5,097 nt of DNA from Armatimonadota bacterium (GTDB lineage Bacteria; Armatimonadota; SYMT01): positions 1 through 5,097 of the forward strand of contig JAJFMS010000351.1 of the NCBI GenBank assembly GCA_020696885.1. Direction: 5' to 3'. The position numbers and the translations under genes were made by a program. A model generated the notes under the pieces. The model did no database searches, had not been told where the DNA came from, and worked only from the letters and a program-made list of their open reading frames with translations. Positions 4,549 through 5,097 of this stretch are shown one piece after another. How positions within the stretch are numbered: position 1 is the stretch's first letter; each line of letters begins with the position of its first letter.

Positions 4549-5097
4549 ATGCGGATCACCTATAAGAACGCGCGCGACCTGGAGAAGATGCGCGAGGCCG
4601 GCTTCATCGTCTCCACGGTGCTGGCCACCCTCCGGGATGCGGTAGCCCCCGGCATCTCCACGCTGGAGCTGGACGCGCTGGCGTACGACGTCATTACGAA
4701 GCACGGCGGCACTCCCTCGTTCCTCAACCACCGGGCCGGGGATGAGGTGTACCACCACAGCACCTGCATCTCCATCAACGAAGAGGTAGTGCACGGCATC
4801 CCCCGCGCGGACCGCAAGCTGCGGGAAGGCGATCTGGTCTCGCTGGACGTGGGCGTGAAGTTCAAGGGCTTCCATGGGGACAGCGCCATCACGGTGCCGG
4901 TGGGGAAGGTCTCCGAAGAGGCGCAGCGGCTGCTGGCCGTGACGGAAGAGTCGCTCTTCGTGGGTCTGCGCGCCATCCGCCCCAAGGGCCGCCTCCAGGA
5001 CATCGGCCGTGCCGTGCAGGAGTACGTGGAAGGGCACGGCTTCTCCGTGGTGCGGGAGCTGTCCGGCCACGGCATCGGCCGCTCGCTCTGGGAGCCG
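4549..5097 (+). CDS. map: Methionine aminopeptidase, type I (3' end missing)
   Basis: Removes the initiator methionine from nascent proteins at the ribosome; cytoplasmic, two-metal enzyme, usually essential. 183 codons are seen, about 70% of the usual 250-260. The start is like the family (TYKNARDLEKMREAG). The conserved NEEVVHGIP gives catalytic H82 (E. coli His79). Metal ligands D100 (LVSLDVGV) and D111 (GFHGDSAIT) are present, and H174 in SGHGIGR matches E. coli His171. The two glutamate ligands lie beyond the edge. Two oddities: the substrate-pocket loop between F58 and C73 is about four residues longer than E. coli's C59-C70 loop, and W181 stands where E. coli has His178. ATG 4549 follows the hydrolase stop by 4 nt. 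A GGAG at 4530-4533 is too distant (15 nt), so initiation probably relies on coupling to the upstream gene. Confidence 0.96.
   Translation, partial: MRITYKNARDLEKMREAGFIVSTVLATLRDAVAPGISTLELDALAYDVITKHGGTPSFLNHRAGDEVYHHSTCISINEEVVHGIPRADRKLREGDLVSLDVGVKFKGFHGDSAITVPVGKVSEEAQRLLAVTEESLFVGLRAIRPKGRLQDIGRAVQEYVEGHGFSVVRELSGHGIGRSLWEP

Noticed and set aside
3734..4645. 303-codon plus-strand frame overlapping the hydrolase
   Set aside because: It is out of frame with the MBL motifs, overlaps three real genes, and is Arg/Gly/Pro/Ala-rich.
3904..5070. Long minus-strand open frame (388 codons) opposite the hydrolase and map
   Set aside because: It is antiparallel to two genes with complete catalytic motifs; its translation is Arg/Pro/Gly-rich low-complexity, typical of a GC-rich shadow frame.
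1..5097. tRNA, rRNA, CRISPR, insertion sequence or attachment site
   Set aside because: No cloverleaf, regular repeat-spacer array, transposase motifs or long terminal repeats were seen on either strand.

Overview
This GC-rich window, without T-tract terminators, looks like a stretch of chromosome from a free-living bacterium. It has bacterial ClpS, a type I methionine aminopeptidase, an HD-GYP response regulator and a lipobox lipoprotein, so the cell exports proteins and probably uses cyclic-di-GMP. The ClpS sequence style (DNPIN near the N-terminus, VHHLGRSVVHHG in the middle) suggests a deep-branching phylum such as Armatimonadota. That is an impression from memory, not a search result. 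I see no phage, IS, CRISPR or RNA gene.

Left part (1-1477), all on the minus strand and read right to left: a 96-aa protein that may be a degenerate PilZ-like domain (1187-1477), then clpS (819-1109), then a response regulator with an HD-GYP c-di-GMP phosphodiesterase domain (1-740, cut by the window edge before its GYP motif). The first two genes are close enough to be co-transcribed. A hairpin sits directly after clpS, so the regulator may be a separate unit or reached by read-through.

A 164-bp divergent intergenic region (1478-1641) separates this block from the right part, which is all on the plus strand. It carries a TTCACC-N9-GGTGAA dyad and an extended -10 promoter for the rightward lipoprotein gene.

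Right part (1642-5097): a lipoprotein of unknown function (1642-2679), a signal-peptide-bearing helical protein of unknown function (2842-3756), a glyoxalase-II-like metallo-beta-lactamase-fold hydrolase (3900-4544), and map, methionine aminopeptidase (4549 to the edge), only 4 nt after the hydrolase. Each of the first three has its own TANAAT-type -10 element 33-58 nt before its start. The hydrolase and map share one promoter.

Functional picture: the left block combines c-di-GMP signalling with N-degron proteolysis. The middle encodes two uncharacterised envelope proteins. The right end encodes a detoxification-type or general thioester hydrolase coupled to N-terminal methionine removal. No complete novel system can be demonstrated. 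The best leads are the regulatory DNA (two matching extended -10 promoters with dyads embedded in them, and a direct repeat in place of a -35), the two unknown exported proteins, and key-residue changes in ClpS and MetAP.
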